A stretch of 51,933 nucleotides of DNA from Candidatus Omnitrophota bacterium (lineage in GTDB: Bacteria; Omnitrophota; Gorgyraeia; Zapsychrales; Zapsychraceae), in assembly GCA_021108075.1 (NCBI GenBank), contig JAIORP010000078.1, forward strand, positions 1 to 51,933, written 5' to 3'. Position 1 is the stretch's first letter, and each line of letters starts with the position of its first letter. Positions 16,346-24,760 of this stretch are shown here, piece after piece. The notes under the pieces were generated by a model. The model saw only the letters and a program-made list of their open reading frames with translations, searched no databases and was not told the DNA's origin. A program made the position numbers and the translations under genes.

Positions 16346-19093
16346 ATGCTCAAAAAAGAAACAAATAAAATTTTTCCCGCGAACATCCAGTTTCAAAAGA
16401 ATTGGCGTCCCTATCAGGCGCGAGTTTTGTCTGAGATCGGTAAGCATTTAGATGACCAATGTCTGCATATTATCGCTGCCCCTGGCTCGGGTAAAACCAT
16501 TCTGGGACTGGAAGTTATGTTGCGTCTAGGTCAACCCACTTTAATTTTAGCTCCAACCCTGGCGATAAGAGAACAATGGGTGGACCGATTTATGGAGATG
16601 TTTTGTCCCGATAGCGGCTTGCCTTTTGAGATATCTAGAGATGTCCGGCAACCGGCTGTTTTAACGGTCCTGACCTACCAATCGTTGCACGCTCTTTACT
16701 CCCGCCGGGATTCGGATGAGGAGCCTGAGGCCGAAGAGGTCTTAACCCTTGCCGTAAAAGACCAGGAGGGCGATCGTCCCGCTGTCGAGCGGCCCTGGGA
16801 GGATTTTTGTCAGCGGATCAGAAAACTGGGGATAAACACGATCATTATCGATGAGGCTCACCATTTAAGAAACAAGTGGTGGCAAAGCCTCACGGCGTTA
16901 AAGCGGGCGTTAGACGAACCCAAATGTATTTCTTTGACCGCGACGCCCCCGATTGACACCCGATATGAAGAATGGCAGCGTTATAAGACATTGTGCGGAC
17001 CTGTTGACTCAGAAATTTCTGTGCCGGAGCTTGTGCGCGAAAAGAACCTGTGCCCGCATCAAGATTTTTTGTATTTTTCTCTTCCTCGGCCGTCTGAGAG
17101 GGATGCGATTTTAAATTCCCGCCGGGAAATAGAGCAATATGTCGATTTTCTAACGACTCATCGTAACTTTATCAGTGTGATTGAATCGCATCCGCTCCTG
17201 TGCCATCCGCGTAAAAATATCGAATTGATTTTAAATGACCCGGCTTTTTTCTCTTCTCTGATTGTTTTTATGTCCTGCGCCCGCCCACAGAGTTACTCTG
17301 TCTTACTGAAGATTCTTACCGGATCTGCCCATTCGAAAATACCGCCCATAACATTAGAGTGGATGGAGATTTTATTGTCCGGTTGTTTCTTCACGTATAA
17401 AAATGATTGGGGGTATGCTGTGTCGGCATTTCAAGAGGTCGAACATGACCTGAGACGTATGGGCGTAATAGAAGGCCGGAAAGTTTTATTGAAGCAGACA
17501 AAAGACATGGAGCGGTTGGTCTCGCAAAGTTTGTCGAAGTTAGATAGTATCGCGAACATTGTTGAGCTTGAACAGGAATCCCTTGGGGCAGCGTTACGGC
17601 TGGTCATTTTAACGGATTATATACGAAAGGATGATCTGCCTGACGGGAAGGATGACGTGCAACCTGTTCATAGAATGGGTGTGGTCCCTGTATTTGAGAC
17701 GTTAAGACGGCGCGGGTTCAAGGACATTCATCTGGGAATCTTAAGCGGAAGTCTGGTGATTGTTCCGACCAAGATAACCGCGGACGTGAAGACAATTTGC
17801 CGGGAAGAACACATGGACGAGACCCGGATCAAAATAACAGCGTGTCATCACGATGACCAGTATAGTTTCTTTGAGCTCGGCCCGGGGAAAACACAGCGAA
17901 TTGTAAAGGTCATGACACAACTGTTCGTCCAGGGAAAAATAACAGTTTTGATCGGGACCAAATCATTGCTTGGAGAAGGCTGGGATGCGCCTTGTGTGAA
18001 CACGCTGATCCTGGCCAGCTTTGTGGGGTCGTTTACTTTATCGAACCAGATGCGTGGGCGCGCTATCCGTTGCTTACCGGATCATCCCGATAAGACCGCT
18101 AACATCTGGCATCTGGTATGCGTCGAGGAGGAGCCTGCTGTCGTTCAAAACGACTGGCTTCTTATGAAACGAAGATTTCAATCCTTTGTGGGGGTTGGTT
18201 ATAATGAACCCGTTATTGAGAGCGGGATGCAGCGGTTTGGTCTGAACGATGTTTTAATCACGGAGAAGGAGATTCAACAATGGAACACGGCCAACCGTCA
18301 AAGAGCGATAAACCGTTCAGAGATGCGGCAGCGTTGGGGTGAGGCGTTATTATCAGGAACGGACAACAGTTCTTTATTAGATTTTGTGAAGAGCCCATCG
18401 TATCGGCTTCCCAGAAACGTGACCTTAATGAATACCATTCTTGCCGTATTTTTGCAGGGTCTTTACCTCGGGGGGTATTTCACGACGGAAATGCTGAAGT
18501 CGTATAATCCGTTAGACGGGGCGGACTTTCACGCTGTGTGGAAATTTTTCGGGATCGCTTTTATATTCGGCTTTATTGTTATGCTGCCTTATTGTGTAAA
18601 ATCGATTATCCTGTTTTGTAAACATTTACCCGTGTCTTCAAGTATCAATCAAATTGCCAAGATCGTGTTAAGAACTTTTAGCCATATGCGATTGATAAAG
18701 ACTCCCTTGACGGAGGTGACAATGGTCAGCGAAGTAGACCGGAATGGGTTTATTAAATGTGCTTTGACAGGAGCCACAACATACGAGCAATCATTGTTTC
18801 TTGATGCTATCGAAGAGATTTTTAATCCGGTTGACAACCCGCGTTATTTTATTGAGTGCGCGACGTCTTTGTTATGGTTGAAACGAAAAGATTTTTTCGC
18901 TGTCCCGAACATGATCAGTGGTAATAAACAACAATCGGAATACTTTGTCAAAGAATGGAATAAACATGTTGGTAAGTGTGTTTTGATCTATACCCGCAAT
19001 CTGGAGGGCAGGCAAAAGTTATTACATGCCCGATCACGTTCGTTGTCCGCCGCGTTTATCGCGAAGTGTGAACGTCGCAGAGAATGGCGTTAG
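16346..19093 (+). CDS. SF2 DEAH helicase with C-terminal transmembrane hairpin
   Basis: A 915-residue protein. Helicase motifs: Q-like WRPYQARVL, Walker A AAPGSGKT (Lys50), Ia LAPTLAIREQW, II IIIDEAHHL (Asp169-His172), III SLTATPP, V GTKSLLGEGWDAP and VI SNQMRGRAIR. The core includes a long insert between the two RecA lobes. Residues about 692-712 and 731-760 are hydrophobic (LMNTILAVFLQGLYLGGYF; FFGIAFIFGFIVMLPY), followed by a soluble tail of about 150 residues. A nucleic-acid motor tethered to the membrane is unusual; DNA uptake, phage or plasmid defence, or envelope-linked repair are all conceivable, and nothing in the neighbours decides. Helicase call firm, function unknown. Confidence 0.88.
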   Translation: MLKKETNKIFPANIQFQKNWRPYQARVLSEIGKHLDDQCLHIIAAPGSGKTILGLEVMLRLGQPTLILAPTLAIREQWVDRFMEMFCPDSGLPFEISRDVRQPAVLTVLTYQSLHALYSRRDSDEEPEAEEVLTLAVKDQEGDRPAVERPWEDFCQRIRKLGINTIIIDEAHHLRNKWWQSLTALKRALDEPKCISLTATPPIDTRYEEWQRYKTLCGPVDSEISVPELVREKNLCPHQDFLYFSLPRPSERDAILNSRREIEQYVDFLTTHRNFISVIESHPLLCHPRKNIELILNDPAFFSSLIVFMSCARPQSYSVLLKILTGSAHSKIPPITLEWMEILLSGCFFTYKNDWGYAVSAFQEVEHDLRRMGVIEGRKVLLKQTKDMERLVSQSLSKLDSIANIVELEQESLGAALRLVILTDYIRKDDLPDGKDDVQPVHRMGVVPVFETLRRRGFKDIHLGILSGSLVIVPTKITADVKTICREEHMDETRIKITACHHDDQYSFFELGPGKTQRIVKVMTQLFVQGKITVLIGTKSLLGEGWDAPCVNTLILASFVGSFTLSNQMRGRAIRCLPDHPDKTANIWHLVCVEEEPAVVQNDWLLMKRRFQSFVGVGYNEPVIESGMQRFGLNDVLITEKEIQQWNTANRQRAINRSEMRQRWGEALLSGTDNSSLLDFVKSPSYRLPRNVTLMNTILAVFLQGLYLGGYFTTEMLKSYNPLDGADFHAVWKFFGIAFIFGFIVMLPYCVKSIILFCKHLPVSSSINQIAKIVLRTFSHMRLIKTPLTEVTMVSEVDRNGFIKCALTGATTYEQSLFLDAIEEIFNPVDNPRYFIECATSLLWLKRKDFFAVPNMISGNKQQSEYFVKEWNKHVGKCVLIYTRNLEGRQKLLHARSRSLSAAFIAKCERRREWR

Positions 19094-19106
19094 AATTCTG
19101 ATGATG

Positions 19107-19376
19107 TTAATTTTTTTCTGATGAAGCGGCTCTTTTTTCAAACACATAGTAAGCAATACCGCCGATCGAAAATAATTTTGCAGAGAAGATAATGATGGCC
19201 AGCCAAATGATCTTGTCGTATTTACCTGAATGGACATCAAAAACATTATTAAAGGAACCAGATTTTCTTCTCAGGCAATCAAAGAACATCAGCGCGGTGA
19301 ATACCATCAAAACAAAGAGGACGAGTCCGATCAATCCGGACGACAGGGAATAAATGACATTAAAGAATGTATTCAT
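19107..19376 (-). CDS. Small PLDc_N-like two-pass membrane protein
   Basis: An 89-residue minus-strand protein with AAAGGAG nine bases before its ATG. There are two hydrophobic segments; the second, YDKIIWLAIIIFSAKLFSIG, ending in AYYVFEKR, matches the pattern of the phospholipase-D nuclease N-terminal domain (PLDc_N) that often stands alone in small proteins. Function of such stand-alone forms is unknown. It is convergent with the helicase and divergent from htpG. Confidence 0.7.
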   Translation of the reverse strand: MNTFFNVIYSLSSGLIGLVLFVLMVFTALMFFDCLRRKSGSFNNVFDVHSGKYDKIIWLAIIIFSAKLFSIGGIAYYVFEKRAASSEKN

Positions 19377-19483
19377 ATCGTGTGCTCCTTTCTAAAGACT
19401 TTTTTATGCCACATTTATTTTGGGGCTTATTTTATCATGATTGTATTTGAAAAGTGGTAAATAGTTGCTGAAAATTTATTTTC

Positions 19484-19511
19484 TTGAAAATTTAGATATT
19501 TTCATTATTAT
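19484..19511 (+). promoter_or_regulatory. Candidate htpG promoter
   Basis: TTGAAA (19484-19489), 16-base spacer, TATTAT (19506-19511), 78 bases before the start codon. The -35 region reads CTTGAAA, which also matches the heat-shock sigma-32 -35 consensus, but no CCCCAT-type -10 follows. Confidence 0.35.
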
Positions 19512-19589
19512 ATGTATCGTTTGATGAACATTGAATAAACGCCATCGGGCCGTAAAACCAACCAGTATCAATAAGGAGTATAGAGCGAT

Positions 19590-21452
19590 ATGACCGAAGA
19601 AAGTAAGACGATTCAACAATTTGAATATAAGGCTGAGATGAAGCAGTTATTGAACCTCATCGTGCACTCTTTGTATACACATAAAGAGATTTTTTTGCGG
19701 GAGTTAATTTCTAATGCTTCAGACGCATTAAATAAAATACGTTATCGATTGTTGACCGATAAAGACGTCCTTGACGCAGAGGCGGAATTGGCCATAACCA
19801 TCACGATCGATGAAAAGGCGCAGACATTTTCTATTTCGGATACAGGAACAGGGATGACGCAGGATGAGTTGATCAATAATATTGGAACAGTCGCGCGCTC
19901 CGGAACGTTAGATTTTCTTGATAAAGTTAAAGAAGGTAAAGACACTGTGTCCGAGCATTTGATCGGGCAATTTGGAGTCGGCTTTTATTCGGTCTTTATG
20001 GTGGCGGATGAAGTGACCATTGAAACCCGTCATGCGGACCGGGATTCAAAAGGTTATCGATGGACGTCAAAAGGTGAAGGAAATTTTTCCGTCGAAGAGA
20101 TCGCTTTAGATCATAGAGGGACCACAATTTCTTTTAAGCTTAAAGATGAAGCAAAAGAGTTTTGCCATGAGTATACCATCAAATCAACCATCCAGAAATA
20201 TTCAAATTTCGCTGATTTTCCGATAAATCTAGGGACAGAACGAGTCAACACCGTGGAGGCATTGTGGCGTAAAAACAGCCAGGATATTAAGGATGACGAG
20301 TTAAATGAATTCTATAAGTTTATTTCGAATGATTTTGACAACCCTCTGGGGCATCTGCAGCTAAATATCGAAGGGACTGGAGCAAACTTTAGGGCGTTGC
20401 TTTTTGTTCCTAAAACCGCGCCGGTCGATCTTTTGCGTATGCAACAGGAAAAATCTATCCATCTTTACACAAATAAAGTTTTAATCATGGATGATTGCAA
20501 AGACCTTCTGCCGGAGTATTTGCGGTTCGTTAAAGGTGTCGTTGATACCTCTGATTTACCATTAAATGTTTCCCGTGAAGTTGTTCAATCAAGTCCAGTC
20601 ATGGATAAAATTCGCAGCATATTGACGAGTAAAATTCTTAATCTCTTGAAAAGTTGGGTGAATAAAGATAAAGAAAAATATATGACTTTTTACAAAAGTT
20701 TCGGACCCTTATTTAAGACCGGCGTGAACTCAGACTACAACAATCGGGACAAAGTTATTGAACTCTTACGCTTTGAAACATCTCTCAGACCAGGTGGAGA
20801 ATTGATTTCATTGAAAGAATACATTGCCGGAATGAAAGATAAGCAGGAAGCGATATATTACTTGTCCGGTGACAATCGCGGCGTATTGGAGAGCAACCCC
20901 AATTTAGAGTACTTTAAAAAGAATGAGATTGACGTTTTGTTGTTGAGTGACCCTGTTGATGTTTTTGTCGTTCCCACCATTACCGAATATGATAAGAAGC
21001 CGTTAAAATCTATTGATAAAGAAGACATTGACTTGCTTCCGGAAGACAAAGTTGAAAAACCCGAGGATAACTTATCCAATGAATTGATCGCTCTTTTTAA
21101 AGACACCCTTAATGATAAAGTTGGCAATGTTATCGTTTCCAAACGCCTGGTCGACTCACCGGTGACCCTGGTGGCCAGTAAAGACGGGATGGATCCTCAG
21201 ATGGAAAAGATGATGAAATTTATGCAACGGGACGCTCAGTTTCCTGTAACGAAAAAGATCATGGAGGTCAATACGTCTCATCCGTTGATTCAGAACCTGT
21301 CACGGAAATACATTGCCGACAGCACCGATCCGATGTTAGCCAGGTGTATTGAATTGTTATATGAAGGCGCGATGTATATCGACGGCAACCTGCCTGCTTC
21401 GGCCGATTTTATAAAGTCCATGTTTGATATTATGAAAGAAGCAACAAATTAA
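19590..21452 (+). CDS. htpG: Chaperone protein HtpG (Hsp90)
   Basis: A 620-residue protein, the usual bacterial Hsp90 length, with AGGAG before the ATG. The GHKL ATPase domain is intact: FLRELISNASDALNKIR (with the catalytic Glu), the ATP-contacting ISDTGTGMTQDEL, and the lid glycine motif GQFGVGFYSVFM. The middle domain carries the conserved SREVVQSSPVMDKIR with its ATP-contacting Arg. The C-terminal dimerisation region is complete to residue 620. It is a cytosolic ATP-dependent chaperone. It stands alone rather than in an operon and is followed by a hairpin. Confidence 0.98.
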   Translation: MTEESKTIQQFEYKAEMKQLLNLIVHSLYTHKEIFLRELISNASDALNKIRYRLLTDKDVLDAEAELAITITIDEKAQTFSISDTGTGMTQDELINNIGTVARSGTLDFLDKVKEGKDTVSEHLIGQFGVGFYSVFMVADEVTIETRHADRDSKGYRWTSKGEGNFSVEEIALDHRGTTISFKLKDEAKEFCHEYTIKSTIQKYSNFADFPINLGTERVNTVEALWRKNSQDIKDDELNEFYKFISNDFDNPLGHLQLNIEGTGANFRALLFVPKTAPVDLLRMQQEKSIHLYTNKVLIMDDCKDLLPEYLRFVKGVVDTSDLPLNVSREVVQSSPVMDKIRSILTSKILNLLKSWVNKDKEKYMTFYKSFGPLFKTGVNSDYNNRDKVIELLRFETSLRPGGELISLKEYIAGMKDKQEAIYYLSGDNRGVLESNPNLEYFKKNEIDVLLLSDPVDVFVVPTITEYDKKPLKSIDKEDIDLLPEDKVEKPEDNLSNELIALFKDTLNDKVGNVIVSKRLVDSPVTLVASKDGMDPQMEKMMKFMQRDAQFPVTKKIMEVNTSHPLIQNLSRKYIADSTDPMLARCIELLYEGAMYIDGNLPASADFIKSMFDIMKEATN

Positions 21453-21511
21453 AGTGCTCCGGTAAAGTTCATAAGCGTGGTTTGTTATCCCTTTATCAGT
21501 GACTTTGTTTC

Positions 21512-21535
21512 GGCGGTGGACAATTTTCCACCGCC
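21512..21535. terminator. Perfect 9-bp stem hairpin between convergent genes
   Basis: GGCGGTGGA, loop CAATTT, TCCACCGCC, 60 bases after the htpG stop and before the end of the convergent response-regulator gene. The downstream T content is modest, so it is a probable but not textbook terminator. Confidence 0.5.
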
Positions 21536-21610
21536 GGGTGTTATTTCAAATAGACGCGAAACAGGGGCACATAATGAATATCCTGCCGTAAACACCCGTT
21601 ATGCCACTTT

Positions 21611-22294
21611 TCAGGTATTAGGAATCAATTCCAGTTTAATGATGACACCACCATCGAGGTTGATTGTGATCAAAACGCCATTTTCCCGCCTTGAGACTGA
21701 GCCGGAGACGAGTTCAGGATTTTTATCTTTATCAATGCCGAGCACATTTAAGATAGCGTTAATGGCACTTGTGACTAATCCGTCAGGGATACTTTGTTCA
21801 CCGTTTTTTAGATGCAGGACAATTGTCCCGTCGGAATCATTTGAAGTGACTTCGATACTTTCACACAAATTCATTAATTCGGAGACATGTTCGAGTTCTT
21901 TTTTAGCAATATTGACGATACGTTTTTGCTCAAAAATCATTTTGATGATGGATGTCAATTCACTGTTATTCCAGGGTTTTGAAATAAAACGGAAAATTTC
22001 ACCTTCATTGATTGCCTGGACCAAACTGTCAAAGTCACTATAGCCGGACAACATGATGCGGATGACGTGGGGATATTTTTCTTTGACTTGTTTCAACAGC
22101 TTTGAGCCCGTCATTTCCGGCATGCGTTGGTCAGAGATAATTAAATCGAAGTTATCCTTTTCCATGATTTCCAGTGCTTCAGGTCCGCTGTTCGCGGTTG
22201 TGATATCGTAGGGCTCACTTCGAAAAGCACGTTGTAAACATCTCAAGATGTTTACTTCATCATCAACACATAGAATTTTGGGTCTGTGATCCAT
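21611..22294 (-). CDS. Response regulator with unrecognised C-terminal domain
   Basis: A 227-residue minus-strand protein. Residues 1-125 are a receiver domain: acidic pocket VDDE (Asp11, Asp12), phosphoacceptor Asp55 in IISDQRMPEM, and the conserved Lys in RFISKPWNN. The receiver most resembles the RpfG/HD-GYP-type receivers (GYSDFDSLVQAINEGEIFRF), but no HD-GYP or DNA-binding domain follows. Instead there is a helical linker (KRIVNIAKKELEHVSELM) and about 85 residues ending in a beta-rich LITINLDGGVIIKLELI. No sensor kinase is nearby. The output could be protein interaction. Confidence 0.85.
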   Translation of the reverse strand: MDHRPKILCVDDEVNILRCLQRAFRSEPYDITTANSGPEALEIMEKDNFDLIISDQRMPEMTGSKLLKQVKEKYPHVIRIMLSGYSDFDSLVQAINEGEIFRFISKPWNNSELTSIIKMIFEQKRIVNIAKKELEHVSELMNLCESIEVTSNDSDGTIVLHLKNGEQSIPDGLVTSAINAILNVLGIDKDKNPELVSGSVSRRENGVLITINLDGGVIIKLELIPNT

Positions 22295-22312
22295 GGGGCC
22301 TCCGATTTTCTC

Positions 22313-22492
22313 AACCCGGAAAACGCAATTGGAATCGTAACGAGAAGGCAGTCGTTATTGCAAGTGCGAGGCATTGCGAGGGTTATTTCGTTCACCGTAT
22401 CTCGATACGCTTCACGAAATAACCCTGAGCATAACGTGGCAATTGCGACGAGTTTCGCCTTCGTAGGTGATCCCAATCGCGTTTTCCGGGTT
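22313..22492. repeat. 180-bp imperfect palindromic element
   Basis: The outer arms AACCCGGAAAACGC (22313 onward) and GCGTTTTCCGGGTT (to 22492) match over 24 bp with two differences. A second inner pair, GGGTTATTTCGT and ACGAAATAACCC, surrounds the centre near 22398. Encodes nothing convincing. It looks like a MITE or long cruciform between the divergent response regulator and MscS genes. The rest of 22493-22709 shows nothing further. Confidence 0.7.
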
Positions 22493-22709
22493 CAACAGGG
22501 TCAAAAATTATTTATATTATTTATAGCTTTATTCACCTGTTATGTCAATTTATAAAAAAGATAATCTTGACGCATGCTGCCGTTTCAGGGGAACAGGTCA
22601 AATTGATATCAAAGCTTTACAATGCATTTTATATTCATTACTATAGAAAAAAGTATTGATTGTGGTATATACAAATTTATTCCCTTTAAACAAAAGAAAG
22701 GAATGTGTC

Positions 22710-23792
22710 ATGAATCAAATTCTCCAGGCTTCTTTTTTGAATAACACGGTATCGGAGTATGTCATCGCGGTCTTTTTGTTTTTGGTTGGCTGCCTGGTTA
22801 TTAAGGTGGTCCAACACATTATTCTTAACCGGTTGACAAAATGGGCTGAGAAGACGAAAACATCCATAGATGATTTTGTCGTTAACCTTGTTCAACGGAT
22901 CGCTCTGCCCCTGCTTTATATTGGTTTGCTGTATGTTTGTTTAAATACGTTGAACCTTCACGATCAAATAAGAAAGATTTTAGATGTTTCTGGCACGGCT
23001 GTATTGACGTTATTTGTCGCTCGATTCATTACGATATTAATAGATTACAGTTTTAGCGTTTATTGCCGTCGCCGGAAAGATGGTGAGGCGGTGCGTCAAA
23101 GTCTGCAGGGGATTTTAAGAACAGTCAAGTTTGTTGTCTGGGGCGGCGCCGCTGTTTTCTTTCTGGATAACTCAGGGTTCAAAATTTCAGCGGTTATCGC
23201 TGGTCTGGGAATTGGTGGTGTGGCCGTGGCCCTGGCCGCCCAGGCGGTGTTGGGTGACCTTTTCAGCTATTTCGCCATTTTATTTGACCGGCCCTTTGAG
23301 ATTGGTGATTTTATTATTATCGGAGATTATATGGGTGTTGTTGAGCATATCGGGATTAAAACGACGCGTATCAGCAGTCTGGGCGGAGAACAATTGATTT
23401 TTTCAAATAGTGATTTGACCGGTTCGCGCGTTCGGAATTATAAAAGGATGAAACACCGCCGGGTTGTTTTTAAGCTTGGCGTAACATATGATACTCCATT
23501 AGAAAGGATGAAGGCGATCCCTGAGATATTGAAAGATACGATCAACGGGATTGAGAAAACACGTTTTGACCGCGCGCATTTTTTTTCCTATGGTGATTTC
23601 AGTTTGATTTACGAAATCGTTTATTACGTTCTGGGGGCGGATTACAACCTGTATATGGACATACAGCAGGATATCAATTTTCAGATTAGAGAAGTGTTCC
23701 AAAAGAAAGGGATTGAGTTCGCGTTTCCAACCCAAACATTACATCTTGAGGGGCAACTGCAAAGGACGGCAGTAAAAAAGAGTCAATCCTGA
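22710..23792 (+). CDS. Small-conductance mechanosensitive channel (MscS family)
   Basis: A 360-residue protein; ATG 22710 follows AAAGGAATG, whereas an in-frame TTG upstream has no ribosome site. Four hydrophobic segments precede the pore helix, which has the Gly/Ala-rich MscS signature GLGIGGVAVALAAQAVLGD. Directly after come the conserved FSYFAILFDRPFEIGDFI and the beta domain with VEHIGIKTTRISSLGGEQL and SNSDL. The C-terminal alpha-beta domain is complete. It releases solutes on hypo-osmotic shock. The family assignment is firm. Confidence 0.95.
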   Translation: MNQILQASFLNNTVSEYVIAVFLFLVGCLVIKVVQHIILNRLTKWAEKTKTSIDDFVVNLVQRIALPLLYIGLLYVCLNTLNLHDQIRKILDVSGTAVLTLFVARFITILIDYSFSVYCRRRKDGEAVRQSLQGILRTVKFVVWGGAAVFFLDNSGFKISAVIAGLGIGGVAVALAAQAVLGDLFSYFAILFDRPFEIGDFIIIGDYMGVVEHIGIKTTRISSLGGEQLIFSNSDLTGSRVRNYKRMKHRRVVFKLGVTYDTPLERMKAIPEILKDTINGIEKTRFDRAHFFSYGDFSLIYEIVYYVLGADYNLYMDIQQDINFQIREVFQKKGIEFAFPTQTLHLEGQLQRTAVKKSQS

Positions 23793-23808
23793 CCTGTGAA
23801 TGGGGGCG

Positions 23809-24471
23809 TTAAGATTTGATGGGCGATGAATATTCCGGATGATTGATTTGACAGACATGAATCAGATCATGGGGTGTCTGCAATAAATAATCAGGGTTAT
23901 ATTTTTTTAAAGATGATCCGGAATTAAAACCCCAGGAAACAGCCGCAACGTGGACACCCGCTTTTTGCGCTGCCTGGACATCTCTGATTTCATCTCCAAC
24001 ATAAAGAATTTCAGAGGCATCGTAGTTATTTGTTTTCATGAAGCGTTTTAATCCCTTATTTTTTTTCCAGATCTTTGCAGACGTGTAAATGAAGTTGAAT
24101 ATATCCAGATCATGACGGTTTAGAAATTCCATAACATTCTTTTTAGAATTTGATGAGAAGATCCCGATCTCATAGCCTTCAGATTTGATCTTGAGCAAAA
24201 TTTCTTTTAATCCCTGTATTGGCTCCATGTCGTTGATCACTTTATTCATTTCTTTTTTCCCTTTGGACACAATCAAAGGGATCAGGAGGGCGGGTACTTT
24301 TAGATACCGGATGATGTCTTTTGAATTTGAATCTTTTAAGAATGGAATATCTTCGGGTTCAATTTTTTTGAATCTAAAAGTTCGTGATAAATGGTTCCAG
24401 ATAACAACCGTTTGCTCGAATGTATCGGCGATGGTGCCATCAAAGTCAAATAAGAACACTGTATAGGGCAT
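23809..24471 (-). CDS. HAD-superfamily phosphatase (phosphoglycolate-phosphatase-like)
   Basis: A 220-residue minus-strand protein. The start at 24471 gives MPYTVFLFDFDGTIADT, placing the nucleophile Asp9 and the acid/base Asp11 at the usual positions; the frame continues upstream only by reading through a mobile repeat and is rejected. Motif II is IGIFSSNSKKNV, motif III lies at the Lys-rich WKKNKGLKRFM, and motif IV is LYVGDEIRDVQAAQKAGV. A helical cap sits between motifs I and II, as in the Gph/PGP subfamily. Substrate unknown. Confidence 0.88.
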   Translation of the reverse strand: MPYTVFLFDFDGTIADTFEQTVVIWNHLSRTFRFKKIEPEDIPFLKDSNSKDIIRYLKVPALLIPLIVSKGKKEMNKVINDMEPIQGLKEILLKIKSEGYEIGIFSSNSKKNVMEFLNRHDLDIFNFIYTSAKIWKKNKGLKRFMKTNNYDASEILYVGDEIRDVQAAQKAGVHVAAVSWGFNSGSSLKKYNPDYLLQTPHDLIHVCQINHPEYSSPIKS

Positions 24472-24490
24472 ATGGGATAGCTTTCGTGTA

Positions 24491-24594
24491 ATACCAAATC
24501 CATTAATAAATTGCTCTATCTTAATTCTGATATTCTCGCTAAATCGTCGAGAAAAGCAGAATTGGTTTTGGTCATTATTTGATGGAATTGGTAT
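24491..24594. repeat. ATACCAA-type element, copy C (104 bp)
   Basis: Same orientation as copy A and almost the same sequence, but with 22 extra bases in the loop of the central hairpin, themselves containing CTCG...CGAG. Right end reads ATTGGTATAATT. It lies upstream of the HAD gene and before the GT-C gene. The rest of 24472-24760 is AT-rich with nothing recognised. Confidence 0.85.
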
Positions 24595-24760
24595 AATTGG
24601 TTTTTTGATTAATTTTGCTTTATTATAACTGTTTTTTTTTAAAAGGAAAGCAGGAAACGATTTCTTTATATTACGGTGGAATGATGTAAGTCCCGGAATA
24701 CTTATATTGTTGCCCGTGTTTTTTAATCCATACACTCAATGATTAGAAACTCAATACGCA

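Noticed and set aside
16346..19093. Calling the helicase part of a named defence system
   Set aside because: No nuclease, methylase or other defence gene is adjacent; the neighbours are glycan and housekeeping genes.
21477..22043. Plus-strand 188-codon frame
   Set aside because: It lies antisense to the response-regulator gene, which has clear receiver motifs; no family features.
24472..24735. N-terminal extension of the HAD gene
   Set aside because: It reads through the ATACCAA-type repeat; the DFDGT motif sits correctly only from 24471.
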